47,625 nucleotides of DNA from JAPLKX01 sp035530195 (lineage in GTDB: Bacteria > Hydrogenedentota > Hydrogenedentia > Hydrogenedentales > SLHB01): NCBI GenBank assembly GCA_035530195.1, contig DATKVG010000020.1, forward strand, positions 1-47,625, written 5' to 3'. Numbering within the stretch: position 1 is the stretch's first letter; every line of letters starts with the position of its first letter. The translations under genes were made by a program, and so were the position numbers. This document shows, piece after piece, positions 33,586 through 42,170 of this stretch. The notes beneath the pieces were generated by a model. The model was not told the DNA's origin, made no database searches, and was given only the letters and a program-made list of their open reading frames with translations.

Positions 33586-33638
33586 CTGAAAAACCTCCTT
33601 TAAAGAACACCTCCGGCGGCAAGCCCAAACAACCCCGC

Positions 33639-34502
33639 CTACCGGCTCACCAGCGTTCCCAAACCTTTGTCCGTAAAAATCTCGAGCAGCAGCGCGTGCG
33701 GCACACGCCCGTCTATAATATGGGTGCGCGCCACACCGGAATCAAGCGCTTTCATGCACGCGTTGATTTTCGGGATCATCCCGCCCGAAATCACGCCCCG
33801 CTCCGTCAGCCCCGCCACCTCGCCGCGTTGTAGTTGGTGGATCAGCGTAGCCGGGTCGTCCTTGTCCGCAAGCAGGCCCGGCGTGTCCGTGAGAAACACC
33901 AGCTTTTCCGCTTTGAGCGCCGCGGCCACTTCGCCCGCCGCTGTGTCGGCGTTCACGTTCCACGTCCCGCCCTGGCTGTCCGTGGCGATCGGCGCCACCA
34001 CGGGGATCATCCCCGCGCCGCACAACACCTGGATTATCTGGCAGTTGACCTGCGCGATCTCGCCCACATGCCCGATGTCCGCGCCGTCCGCCGTCTCCAC
34101 TTTCCTGGCGTGCAGCAGGTTCGCGTCTTTCCCGCTCAACCCGACGGCGTTGCCCCCCGCGATGTTCAGCAGGTTCACCAAATCCTTGTTTACCGACCCC
34201 GCCAGAACCATCTCCACCACCGCGATCACCTCGTCCGTCGTCACCCGCAGGCCCTCGTGAAACCTCGATTCCACCCCCAGTTGTTTCAGCATCCGATTAA
34301 TGGCCGGCCCGCCGCCGTGAACCACTACCGGGTTCATCCCGACGTATTTCATCAGCACCACGTCTTCGGCCGTGTTGCGCCGGATCGCGGGGTCGGTCAT
34401 TGCGCTGCCCCCGTACTTGATCACGACCGTCTTGCCCTCGAACGCCCGAATGTACGGCAGCGCTTCAATCAGAACCGACGCTTTTTGTATAGACTGTTCC
34501 AT
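33639..34502 (-). CDS. N-acetylglutamate kinase
   Basis: This 287-residue amino-acid kinase has VVIKYGGSAM near the N-terminus and VVVHGGGPAINRML (substrate and nucleotide contacts). AGLRVTTDEVIAVVEMVL reads here as EGLRVTTD, followed by NVNADTAAGEVAAALKAEKLVFLTD and GGMIPKINACMKAL. It phosphorylates N-acetylglutamate in arginine synthesis. ATG at 34502 gives the family-typical N-terminus (SIQKASVLIEALPYI). It lies third after argC and argJ on the minus strand, separated from argJ by 278 nt carrying a hairpin cluster. Confidence 0.96.
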   Translation of the reverse strand: MEQSIQKASVLIEALPYIRAFEGKTVVIKYGGSAMTDPAIRRNTAEDVVLMKYVGMNPVVVHGGGPAINRMLKQLGVESRFHEGLRVTTDEVIAVVEMVLAGSVNKDLVNLLNIAGGNAVGLSGKDANLLHARKVETADGADIGHVGEIAQVNCQIIQVLCGAGMIPVVAPIATDSQGGTWNVNADTAAGEVAAALKAEKLVFLTDTPGLLADKDDPATLIHQLQRGEVAGLTERGVISGGMIPKINACMKALDSGVARTHIIDGRVPHALLLEIFTDKGLGTLVSR

Positions 34503-34669
34503 GAAAGGATCCCGTTTAACTCCTGCGTATAACGCGCTTTTCAACCAGAGCCGCGTTTTAGCTCGTTCTTGCTGCTCCACCTATATGGATGCGTTTGGTT
34601 TCCTACTCCCTTAATAGGGCTTGTTTTCAGACATCCCGGCTTCTTTCCGATCCAGACGCCAGCTCTCTT

Positions 34670-34777
34670 TTTAGCCTGCTTTAGCAGGCTCCTCATTGCA
34701 CCCGGCTTCAGCCGGGGTGGTAAAGAATGCTAAGACCGTCAAGCACGCTTCAGCGCGCTTTCACGTAGCTTTAGCTA
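34670..34777. repeat. GCTTYAGC-loop hairpin cluster, copy B
   Basis: The 51-nt block 34670-34720 repeats the 1-51 block with 7 differences. Stem 1 is now AGCCTGC/GCAGGCT and stem 2 CCCGGC/GCCGGG; the loops are TTTA and TTCA. Two further hairpins of the same loop type follow: AGCACGC-TTCA-GCGCGCT (one mismatch) and CGTAGC-TTTA-GCTATG. The cluster sits between argJ and argB, so it would be transcribed if the arg genes form one unit. The remaining 34503-34669 holds no gene. Confidence 0.85.
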
Positions 34778-34780
34778 TGC

Positions 34781-35995
34781 CTAGCTTCGATAATCGGCAT
34801 TGATTTTCACATACTCATGGCTCAGGTCCGACGTCCAAAAAACCGTCTTCCCCGGCCCTTTGCCACATTCAATCCGGATCCGAAACTCCGGTTTCCTCAT
34901 GCAGGCCGCCGCCGCCGCCTCCTCGAACGCCGCCGGCATACCCCGCTCCATCACCTGCACCTCGTCAATCCAAATGGAAACCTTGCCCGGGTCGAACTTC
35001 GCCCCGGAATACCCCATCGCGCACGCAATCCGGCCCCAGTTCGGGTCTTGCCCGTAGAAGGCCGTCTTGCACAACTGAGATGCCGCTATCGCCCGCGCCA
35101 CCGCCTTGGCGTCCTTGTCCAAAGCGGCGCCGCTCACACGGATCTCCACAAATTTCGTCGCCCCTTCCCCGTCTCTCACCAGCGCCTTCGCCATCTCCTG
35201 GCACAACTCGATCATCGCCTGCCGGAAAAGCTCGTAGTCCTCCGCCCGGCTTGTCACCACCGGCACGCCCGACGTCCCGTTGGCCATGCAAATCACGGCG
35301 TCGCTCGTGCTCATGTCGTTGTCCACGCAGATCTGGTTGAACGACACCCCAACCGCCTCGCGCAGGATGGCCGTCAGCGGTTTCGACTCGATCGCCGCGT
35401 CCGTCGTGATGATACAAAACATCGTCGCCATGTGCGGCGAGATCATCCCCGACCCTTTGGCTATCGCGCCGACCCGGACTGTCCCCGCCTCAAGCTCGAT
35501 CTCGATCGCCTGTTCTTTTGGAACCGTGTCGGTCGTCATGATGGCAAGCGCGGCATCGTGGCTACCCGTTGAACTGAGGTTTTGCAGGCATTCCTGCACA
35601 CCCACCGCGATCCGGTCCATCGGCAGCCGCACCCCGATCACCCCCGTGCTCAACACGCACACCCCTTCCGTCGGCGACTCGATCCCGTTACCCACCAGCG
35701 CCGCGGTCGCTTCCGCGTCGTCGTACCCGGCCTTGCCGGTGCAGGCGTTGGCGTTGCCGCTGTTCGCAAAAACCGCCCGCGCCAGACCCATCGAGCAAAC
35801 GCTTTCCGTCCATTGGATGGGCGGCGCTTTGAACAGGTTCGTCGTGAACGCCCCCACCGTTACCGCCGGCAGGTCGCTCACGAGGAGCGCGCAATCCTTT
35901 TTGGTGGAACCCGGCTTGATGCCGGCTGCCGCGCCTGCGGCCCGGAATCCCTGCGGCGCCGTCACACCGCCTTCTATTTCCGTACCATATACCAT
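34781..35995 (-). CDS. Bifunctional glutamate N-acetyltransferase / amino-acid acetyltransferase
   Basis: This 404-residue ArgJ has the autoprocessing site, AKGSGMISPHMATMF, with nucleophile Thr191 created by cleavage between Ala190 and Thr191. It also has ANSGNANACTG, STGVIGVRLP, NDMSTSDAV, QDPNWGRIACAMGYSG and the usual ending SHEYVKINADYRS. It recycles acetyl from ornithine to glutamate (and may use acetyl-CoA), giving the cyclic arginine pathway. It lies 131 nt after argC, on the same strand. The length is normal. Confidence 0.97.
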   Translation of the reverse strand: MVYGTEIEGGVTAPQGFRAAGAAAGIKPGSTKKDCALLVSDLPAVTVGAFTTNLFKAPPIQWTESVCSMGLARAVFANSGNANACTGKAGYDDAEATAALVGNGIESPTEGVCVLSTGVIGVRLPMDRIAVGVQECLQNLSSTGSHDAALAIMTTDTVPKEQAIEIELEAGTVRVGAIAKGSGMISPHMATMFCIITTDAAIESKPLTAILREAVGVSFNQICVDNDMSTSDAVICMANGTSGVPVVTSRAEDYELFRQAMIELCQEMAKALVRDGEGATKFVEIRVSGAALDKDAKAVARAIAASQLCKTAFYGQDPNWGRIACAMGYSGAKFDPGKVSIWIDEVQVMERGMPAAFEEAAAAACMRKPEFRIRIECGKGPGKTVFWTSDLSHEYVKINADYRS

Positions 35996-36126
35996 GACAT
36001 TTCCAAAGAGATCTCAGAGTTCAGATCTCAGATTGTCCTTGTCGTCAATACGCGTTCCCCACATCATTCAACGCCGCCACGCCGCCTTTTCAATCCGCAA
36101 TCGCCAATCGTCAATCGTCAATCCTT

Positions 36127-37140
36127 CTACGGCATCATCCCGGCCAGCCGCAGGCCGGTCGTCTCGTCCAAACCAAACATGATGTTCATGCACTGGATGG
36201 CCATCCCCGCCGTCCCGCCGCACAGGTTGTCGATGGCGCTCACGATTAGCAGGTTGCCCGTCCGCTTGTCTATGACCCACCCGAAATCGCAGAAGTTCGA
36301 GCCTCTCACCCACCGGATCTCCGCCAGTTTCCCGGCGCCAAGCACCCGCACGAACGGCTCGTTCTCGTACCGTTTATATGCGGCCGCCACATCAAATTCC
36401 TTCTTGAGCCGCACCGTTATCGTGCTCAGGATTCCCCGGTTGTAAGGCCCAACGTGCGGCGTGAACTGCACCACAAACGCACGCCCGAGTTCCTGTTCGA
36501 TCTCCGGCGTATGCTGGTGCACCATCAATTTGTACGCCTTCACGTTCTCGTTCATTTCCGGGAAGTGAAACGCATCGAATAGCGCACGCCCCGCTCCCGA
36601 CATCCCCGAAATCGAGTCCGCCACGATCGGTACCGACGTGTCTATCGGCGTGCCAATCAGCGGGCGAAGCGGCGTGATGACGCTGATCGGATAACATCCC
36701 GGCACCGCTATGAACTGCGCATCCCGGATCTGCTCCCTGTACCACGGCGCCAGCCCGTACACCGCTTCCGGCAGCAATTCGGGCGCCGTGTGCTCCGTCT
36801 TGTAATACTCGAAAAATTCGGCCGTGTCCTTGAGCCGGAAATCCGGTCCCATGTCCAGCGTCCTGACCCCCGCCTTCCGCAACGCCGCACCCAGGGCCAT
36901 CGATTTCGTCCCCGGCACCGCGATAAACACCACGTCGCACTTCTTCGCCAGTACGGCCGCGTCGAACGGCTCGCTGACCACGTCCAGCAGCTTACCGAAC
37001 GCCGGGAGCAGTTCGTCGATCCGTTTTCCCGTCTCCAACTCCGCCGCCACCGTCAGTTTCGCCTCCGGATGCATGCTCACCAGCCGCATCAACTCCCGGC
37101 CGCCGTAACCTATCGCGCCTACAAGCCCTACCCGTATCAT
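36127..37140 (-). CDS. N-acetyl-gamma-glutamyl-phosphate reductase
   Basis: This 337-residue ArgC starts MIRVGLVGAIGYGGRELMRL (NADP-binding; the usual ASGYTG is AIGYGG here). The catalytic Cys149 is in the motif AVPGCYPISVI. The mid-domain LMVHQHTPEIEQEL is followed by VQFTPHVGPYNRGILSTI. It reduces the acyl phosphate made by ArgB to the semialdehyde in arginine synthesis. GGAGG precedes the ATG and a good promoter lies at 37170-37198, so argC leads the arg genes. Confidence 0.97.
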   Translation of the reverse strand: MIRVGLVGAIGYGGRELMRLVSMHPEAKLTVAAELETGKRIDELLPAFGKLLDVVSEPFDAAVLAKKCDVVFIAVPGTKSMALGAALRKAGVRTLDMGPDFRLKDTAEFFEYYKTEHTAPELLPEAVYGLAPWYREQIRDAQFIAVPGCYPISVITPLRPLIGTPIDTSVPIVADSISGMSGAGRALFDAFHFPEMNENVKAYKLMVHQHTPEIEQELGRAFVVQFTPHVGPYNRGILSTITVRLKKEFDVAAAYKRYENEPFVRVLGAGKLAEIRWVRGSNFCDFGWVIDKRTGNLLIVSAIDNLCGGTAGMAIQCMNIMFGLDETTGLRLAGMMP

Positions 37141-37169
37141 CGCATTGTCCTCCAAAAACAAACCCGCCA

Positions 37170-37198
37170 ATTATAGTCCCGCAACAAAAAACATGCAA
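37170..37198 (-). promoter_or_regulatory. Promoter for argC
   Basis: On the minus strand TTGCAT (37198-37193), a 17-nt spacer and a perfect TATAAT (37175-37170) lie upstream of the argC ATG. The start site would be near 37163, leaving about 23 nt of leader with GGAGG. No ARG-box-like palindrome was recognised. Confidence 0.65.
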
Positions 37199-37394
37199 AA
37201 AACGCCCACTGTTCCTGTGTTTATAAAGCCATTCCCATGCATACGCTGCCCCTTCCGCTCAACCGTGTAGCACCTCTCGCCTGTACCCGCCCACAATTCG
37301 GAAAAGTTGACGGAGATTCCGCCGTGCGTTACCCTATCTGCCGACAACGGCCGCCCAAGGCGCGGCCATAAAACTAAATCGAAAGAGGTTAACC

Positions 37395-37829
37395 ATGAAC
37401 AAGTCCGTGATTGTCGCCATCGTCGTTATAGCAGCAATTGTTGTCGGCGTCCCGCTGATTGCAAAAGTCATGCAATCCTCCGGTTCATCATCGGGAAGCA
37501 CAGATTCCAACGCCGCCGGCTCCGACGCCGCACCCGCGGCAACCACCGCCCCGGCCCTCGATGCCAACTCCCTCACCAACTCCCAGTGGTCCATGAAGGT
37601 CGACAAAGTCACCTTGACCGTCACGTTCCTTCCCAACGGCGTCCTGCAAGCGCAGAGCCCGATGTTGAAAGTCCTCGTCGGAACCGACACCGTCGGCGGC
37701 ACATGGGCCGTCAACGGCGCAAACCTCAACATCACCGCCACCGCCGGCGACCAAACCGTATCCGAAACCGCCATCATCTCCGGCGATCAGATTCTCGTGA
37801 AAGGCAACCCCGCGAAGAGGCTCCAGTAG
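37395..37829 (+). CDS. Small membrane-anchored exported protein, unknown
   Basis: This 144-residue protein has one N-terminal membrane helix (about 5-25, VIVAIVVIAAIVVGVPLI), a Ser/Ala/Thr-rich linker (about 28-55) and a small beta-rich domain (about 58-140: WSMKVDKVTLTVTFLPNGVLQ, GTWAVNGANLNITA). The domain resembles lipocalin-like small barrels often annotated only as hypothetical. AGAGG precedes the ATG. No enzymatic motif is seen. It is followed by a weak hairpin and then a lipoprotein gene on the same strand. Confidence 0.75.
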   Translation: MNKSVIVAIVVIAAIVVGVPLIAKVMQSSGSSSGSTDSNAAGSDAAPAATTAPALDANSLTNSQWSMKVDKVTLTVTFLPNGVLQAQSPMLKVLVGTDTVGGTWAVNGANLNITATAGDQTVSETAIISGDQILVKGNPAKRLQ

Positions 37830-37859
37830 GGCCTGCCGCGGATTACAGTTAAATGCGTT

Positions 37860-37888
37860 GGCCGCTCCCTGAAGGCGGGAAGCGGCCC
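37860..37888 (+). terminator. Possible terminator stem
   Basis: GGCCGCTCCC pairs with GGGAAGCGGCC, allowing one bulged base. The stem is followed about 12 nt later by T6, not directly as in intrinsic terminators. It may separate the 37395 gene from the lipoprotein gene. Confidence 0.3.
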
Positions 37889-37940
37889 CCGAAGACAGTT
37901 GTTTTTTCTGCGGGGAAACGCGAACACAGGGAGGTTTACC

Positions 37941-38600
37941 ATGCGCCGATTCGCCACGCCGGCTCTTATTCTGCTATTGACGGCTGTCCTGTGTCTCGGG
38001 CCCGGGTGCGGCAAAAAGGCTGCTGAAGTCGTGGCCGAGCGCGCCATGGAAAACGCCATGGCAAAAAATGGCAAGGATGCCGAAGTCAATATCGATTCCA
38101 AGACCGGCTCCATGACCATCAAGTCCAAAGACGGCAACGAAAACGTCGATATCAAAATGGACGGCAAAGGAATGACCATCAAGGCTAAAGGAGAAGATGG
38201 CGAGACCGTCTCCACCTACTCCAGCGACGGCGAAACCTATACCATGAAAACGGAAGGCGGCGGCCCGTCGATGGCGTCCGGCAAGGGCGCCAAGATACCC
38301 GACGGATTCCCCAAGGACATCCCCATCTATCCGGGCGCCGAGATCCAGATGGTTTCGGCCGATCCCGCCAGCAAGACCTTTGTCGTACAGGCGCTGTCCG
38401 CCGACACCGTCGACAAGGTCGCAGAGTATTACAAGAAGGAAATGAAAGCCCAGGGATGGAACCAAGGCGACGGCGTCGTCCAGACCGGCGCAAACCCCAT
38501 GCACATGCTGAACTTTGACAAAGCCGAATCGGCCGCCATGATCATGGTGATGGCGCAGGACGGCAAGGCCCTCCTGAGCATCACCACCGAACAAAAGTAG
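37941..38600 (+). CDS. Lipoprotein with a periplasmic stability-type domain
   Basis: This 219-residue protein has a lipoprotein signal ending in LGPGC (Cys at about 23). A Lys/Gly/Asp-rich beta segment follows (about 45-105; alternating SMTIKSKDGNENVDIKM units). The C-terminal domain (about 120-219) begins IPDGFPKDIPIYPGAEI, continues LSADTVDKVAEYYKKEMKAQGW and ends LLSITTEQK. The latter domain type is common in exported proteins of PVC-like bacteria; no function is known to me. GGGAGG stands just before the ATG. It lies 71 nt upstream of the second PilT gene. Confidence 0.8.
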   Translation: MRRFATPALILLLTAVLCLGPGCGKKAAEVVAERAMENAMAKNGKDAEVNIDSKTGSMTIKSKDGNENVDIKMDGKGMTIKAKGEDGETVSTYSSDGETYTMKTEGGGPSMASGKGAKIPDGFPKDIPIYPGAEIQMVSADPASKTFVVQALSADTVDKVAEYYKKEMKAQGWNQGDGVVQTGANPMHMLNFDKAESAAMIMVMAQDGKALLSITTEQK

Positions 38601-38671
38601 CGCGGAATTCTGTAACTCCGCGAACCGCAGTAAGCCCGCTCCACCGCGGCGCGAGCAGAGGAGGGTTCACT

Positions 38672-39751
38672 ATGCCGGTTTCCTTGCGCGATCTCATGTT
38701 TGGAGCCCTGGAGAAAAACGCCTCCGATATCCACCTCAAGGTCGACAATCCTCCCATTTACCGCATCGACGGCGACCTCGTACGGCTCGATGGCCCGCCA
38801 CTCGAAGACGAAGATGTCCAACAGGTGCTCGCCACAATCGCCCAGCCCCAGGACATCGCAAAGTTCCAGAAAGTCATGGAACTGGACTGCTCGTACATGC
38901 TCGACGATGTGGCCCGGTTCCGCGTCAATATCTGCAAAGAAGACGGCGCTACCCGGATCGTCATGCGCCTGATCCCGCTGAAAATCAAAAAAATCCCCGA
39001 ACTCGGCCTGCCGCCCGTCCTCTCCAAGATCTGCGCCGGCAAAACCGGTCTCGTGCTCGTCACCGGCCCAACCGGCAGCGGCAAATCCACCACACTCGCC
39101 GCCATGATCGACGAAATCAACGAAACCCAGCCCGTTCATGTAATCACCATCGAAGACCCCCTCGAATTCGTCCACTTCGACAAAAAGGCCATCATCACGC
39201 AGCGCGAAGTCGGCCACGACACCCTCTCGTTCGGCAACAGCCTGCGCGGCGCACTCCGACAAGACCCCGACGTCATCCTCATCGGCGAGATGCGCGACGC
39301 CGAAACCGTCCGCACCGCACTCGCATCCGCCGAAACCGGCCACCTCGTCTTCTCCACGCTCCACACCGTCGACGCCGTCGAGACGCTCAACCGCATCATC
39401 GACTTTTTCGAACCCCACCAGCAGATCCAGATCCGAAAGCAGATGGCCAGCGTGCTTCGCGCCGTCATCTCCCAACGAATCATCCCGCTCGCATCCGGCA
39501 CCGGCCGGTGTGTTGCCGCCGAAATCCTCATTGGCAACAGAACCGTCCGCGACTACATCGAAATCGGAAAAAGTTTCAAAGACATCGTCAAGCTCATCGA
39601 AGAAGGCCAGGACCAGTGGAGCATGCAGACGTTCGACCAGGCACTCTACGACCACTACAAGGCCGGCAGAATCACCGTCGAAATCGCCCTGCAATTTGCC
39701 ACCAGCGCCAAAGACCTCAAGCTGCGCATCCAGGGTCTGCGGGTGAGATGA
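38672..39751 (+). CDS. PilT/PilU-family ATPase, second copy
   Basis: This 359-residue protein has an N-terminal domain (LRDLMFGALEKNASDIHLKVDNPP) and the ATPase core. Walker A is GPTGSGKSTTL, followed by TIEDPLEFVHFDKKAIITQREVG. Walker B is VILIGEMRDAETVRTAL and the His box is ETGHLVFSTLHT. It is a paralogue of the protein at 20031 but clearly diverged from it. It may power pilus or pseudopilus retraction, although no pilin gene is near. GAGGAGG precedes the ATG. The next gene starts 3 nt after its stop, so they form one operon. Confidence 0.94.
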   Translation: MPVSLRDLMFGALEKNASDIHLKVDNPPIYRIDGDLVRLDGPPLEDEDVQQVLATIAQPQDIAKFQKVMELDCSYMLDDVARFRVNICKEDGATRIVMRLIPLKIKKIPELGLPPVLSKICAGKTGLVLVTGPTGSGKSTTLAAMIDEINETQPVHVITIEDPLEFVHFDKKAIITQREVGHDTLSFGNSLRGALRQDPDVILIGEMRDAETVRTALASAETGHLVFSTLHTVDAVETLNRIIDFFEPHQQIQIRKQMASVLRAVISQRIIPLASGTGRCVAAEILIGNRTVRDYIEIGKSFKDIVKLIEEGQDQWSMQTFDQALYDHYKAGRITVEIALQFATSAKDLKLRIQGLRVR

Positions 39752-39754
39752 GCC

Positions 39755-40639
39755 GTGTTCTGGCTGCTCATCGTAACCCTAGCCGCGGGCGCTGAACCAA
39801 ACCTCCTGCAGAACCCGGGGTTCGAACAGGTGTCGGCCGGCCTGCCGGACCACTGGAACGTCTTCGTCATGGAATACGCGCCCCTGGAAAAACCCGACCA
39901 CCCGCCCCAAGGCGCCGTCGACACCGCCGCCCGCGAAGGCCGGTACGCCGCCCTCCTCTACAACCCCGTCCCATACCGCTCCGAACCCTGCAACAACTGG
40001 AGCCAGGTCGTCTGGGGCGATCTCGCCGGAAAAAAACTCCGCCTCTCCGGCGCTGTCAAGACCCAGGACGCAACCGCCGCCGCACTCTGGGTGCAGTGCT
40101 GGCAGCGGACGCCCTACAAACTCCTTTCCGTCGCATCAACCAGCGACAGAACCCCCATCACCGGCACCGCCGACTGGACAGACGTCGAGATGACCGTCGA
40201 CGTGCCTCCCGGAACGGGTTTCGTCATGGTACGCTGCGTCCTCCGCGGCAAAGGCAAGGCCTGGTTCGACTCACTTTCCCTCAACGAGGTCGTTGAACCA
40301 CCAAAACAGGAAGCGGCCCCGGCCCCAGCCCCAAAGCCGGTCCCGCAGCCCGGCACCGTGCCCATACCCACGCCGCGGGCAAACGAGATCCCTGATATCA
40401 GGGAGCTCAAGTCGGTGGCAGAGTCCCTGCGCACCTTCTCCAAAGCCAACCAGGACCTCACCCTCCAGGTCGAAAGCCTCCAGCAGGAGATACAGGCACT
40501 CCGCGAACAACTCAAGACACTCCAGCAGGCCGCCCCACAGGTTCAACCGCCCCAGCCCGCTCCGCCCACCGTACCCTCACCGCAAAAACGCATCCCACCG
40601 CTCGTCCCACACGGACTCAAAACCGAGGTCTTCCCATGA
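39755..40639 (+). CDS. Exported carbohydrate-binding-like protein with coiled coil
   Basis: This 294-residue protein starts with GTG at 39755 and a short signal (MFWLLIVTLAAGA). A jelly-roll-like domain follows (about 15-180: NLLQNPGFEQVSAGLPDHW, then GKAWFDSLSLNEV), of the type found in carbohydrate-binding modules. Next come a Pro-rich linker and a coiled coil (about 215-262, LTLQVESLQQEIQALREQLK). It ends in a Pro-rich tail. It overlaps the next small gene by 4 bp (ATGA). A surface or cell-wall-binding role is inferred. Confidence 0.78.
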   Translation: MFWLLIVTLAAGAEPNLLQNPGFEQVSAGLPDHWNVFVMEYAPLEKPDHPPQGAVDTAAREGRYAALLYNPVPYRSEPCNNWSQVVWGDLAGKKLRLSGAVKTQDATAAALWVQCWQRTPYKLLSVASTSDRTPITGTADWTDVEMTVDVPPGTGFVMVRCVLRGKGKAWFDSLSLNEVVEPPKQEAAPAPAPKPVPQPGTVPIPTPRANEIPDIRELKSVAESLRTFSKANQDLTLQVESLQQEIQALREQLKTLQQAAPQVQPPQPAPPTVPSPQKRIPPLVPHGLKTEVFP

Positions 40640-40863
40640 ACCATCCCGAACGCATCATCCTGATCGCCCTCATGGCCGGCATCGTCTCCGCCGGATTCAC
40701 TTGGTTTGGATGGGAACTGTTCCAGAACATCTTTGCCATCCTGCGCCGCCGACCCCGCCCCAATCCCCCGTCGCCCGCCGAACAGAAAACCCAACGCAAC
40801 GCCAACGAAAAAACCTCCCAAAAACCCGCCACAAAACGCGAGGTCAACCAAAAAGGTGCATAA
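40636..40863 (+). CDS. Small single-pass membrane protein
   Basis: This 75-residue protein has one membrane helix (about 7-30, IILIALMAGIVSAGFTWFGW) and a charged, Pro/Lys-rich tail. The ATG overlaps the stop of the preceding gene (ATGA). The stop is overlapped by the GTG start of the zinc-ribbon gene, so three small genes after PilT are chained by overlaps. Unknown function. Confidence 0.7.
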   Translation: MNHPERIILIALMAGIVSAGFTWFGWELFQNIFAILRRRPRPNPPSPAEQKTQRNANEKTSQKPATKREVNQKGA

Positions 40864-41050
40864 CAACCCGGAATCCCCACGGCCCCGCCCCTACATCGGC
40901 ATCACATTCAAATGCTGCAACGTCTACACCCGAATCTACATCAACCGCGCCCAAACCGCATACGTCGGCTACTGCCCCAAATGCACCGCAAAAGTCGAAA
41001 TCAAAATCGCACCCAACGGCTGCCCCTCCCGCTTCTGGTTCGCCGAATAA
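40856..41050 (+). CDS. Small zinc-ribbon-like protein
   Basis: This 64-residue protein reads RPYIGITFKCCNVYTRIYIN, then YVGYCPKC and a beta tail ending SRFWFAE. Cysteines 20 and 21 plus 40 and 43 would bind zinc. Short proteins with this YIG-CC-YVG-CPKC arrangement recur in PVC-type genomes. The start is GTG at 40856, overlapping the previous stop by 8 bp; longer in-frame extensions are low-complexity and unlikely. It ends the five-gene run from PilT. Function unknown. Confidence 0.75.
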   Translation: MHNNPESPRPRPYIGITFKCCNVYTRIYINRAQTAYVGYCPKCTAKVEIKIAPNGCPSRFWFAE

Positions 41051-41478
41051 TCGGTCCACTGACGCGGCCCCCTCTGGGCCAAGGGACGTAAGGTAATCAT
41101 CCACCGCGGCGAAATCTCCTCCGTCTCTGACTATAGTGCTTTGAGCGCCAAGCCACGGGGTGGGAAACACTTGCCCTGGACTCCGCTCCTTGGATCCTCT
41201 GCCGATCGAACCGGTGTATCCATAAAATCAGAATTTTCACTTCATCAAACTCGAGGCATTTGCGAAATAGGTCATCGCATTTGAGTGGACCCGGCCTGCG
41301 CCGCCGGTCGCGGGGTAGGCAATGCGGTTTGGGTGTTTTTTGGGCGTTGTCCTGGGTCGGTGCGGGCAAGAACGCGGGTTGTCGCGGAGGCATGGGGCAT
41401 GGGGCATGCGCAGGCACACGGCGCCTGCCATCGGACGGCGTAAGAGGCTTGGGGTGGTACTTGTTCTATGCGGCGCGG
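41051..41478. other. Gene-free stretch
   Basis: I see no gene here. Points of note are a GGCCC/GGGCC hairpin (about 41068-41082) after the zinc-ribbon gene, and a short CATGGGG tandem repeat near 41390-41410. Codon-like structure is absent in all frames. It lies next to the transposase remnant and may be part of the same old insertion. Confidence 0.4.
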
Positions 41479-41875
41479 GCTGTCGTTGGCGCTGGCCTTG
41501 GTCACCGCATAGCCCAGCGGCAACCCGTAGTCCGCTTCCACCACCAGGTGCCCGTGGCAAAAGTCGTCGCGGTCCCGCCGTGCGTCGGGTTCGGTGGCGT
41601 CCACCCCTTTGCGCAGCGGCTTGCCGTGGCTCGCAATGGCCTTGGAATCCACCGCCAGACCGCGCGGCCCAAGCCCGGCAAAAGTCCCTCCAGCCGGTCC
41701 AGCATCCGGTGAATCTCTGCTTGATGACGGAACAAGTTGCGCAGCAAGCGGGTGTACACCCATTGCGGCGGGACCGACGACGCGCCCCGGAACACGTCGA
41801 ATCCGCATACCTGGCGCAACTGCGCGTTGCCTTGCAGTTCCCGGCGCAGGCGTTTGGGGTGAATTTGCCTGAAAA
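41479..41875 (-). pseudogene. Decayed IS4/IS5-type DDE transposase
   Basis: On the minus strand one frame (about 41875-41661) gives a helical N-terminal region FRQIHPKRLRRELQG, then LRQVCGFDVFRG. A second frame (about 41660-41479) then gives GLAVDSKAI and HLVVEADYGLPLGYAVTKASANDS. The VDSKAI and HLVVEADY motifs carry first- and second-metal regions of DDE transposases. A frameshift near 41660 joins the two halves, and the C-terminal third is missing. No inverted repeats or target duplication could be identified. It marks an old insertion. Confidence 0.7.
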
Positions 41876-42170
41876 ATGCCGGGCCCGGCGATCTATACGC
41901 CAATTCCCCCATTATTGCGGGGTAGACCCATTTTCCCCCACCACCGCATACTCCCGCCAATACAAGCCGCGGCCGATTTTACAAATCCCTCCAATAAAAC
42001 CTGTTGATTTCCCGGCCATTAAGTGCTATATTTCGACCCGCTCTGTGGGAACTATATCTGCCGCAAGGAGATTAATGGTCGGGGGCCAACAGCCCGCAAT
42101 CATCAGTTAAGCCACATTATCAACGTCCGTGGGGGGACATCCTCCTAAAACATCCGGAGAGTCTTATCGG
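41876..42170. other. Spacer upstream of the M23 gene
   Basis: This 295-nt spacer has no gene. It is locally AT-richer around 41990-42070 (CTATATTTCG, GGAACTATATC), where a promoter for the M23-bactofilin pair would be expected. No confident -35/-10 pair was identified. Confidence 0.35.
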
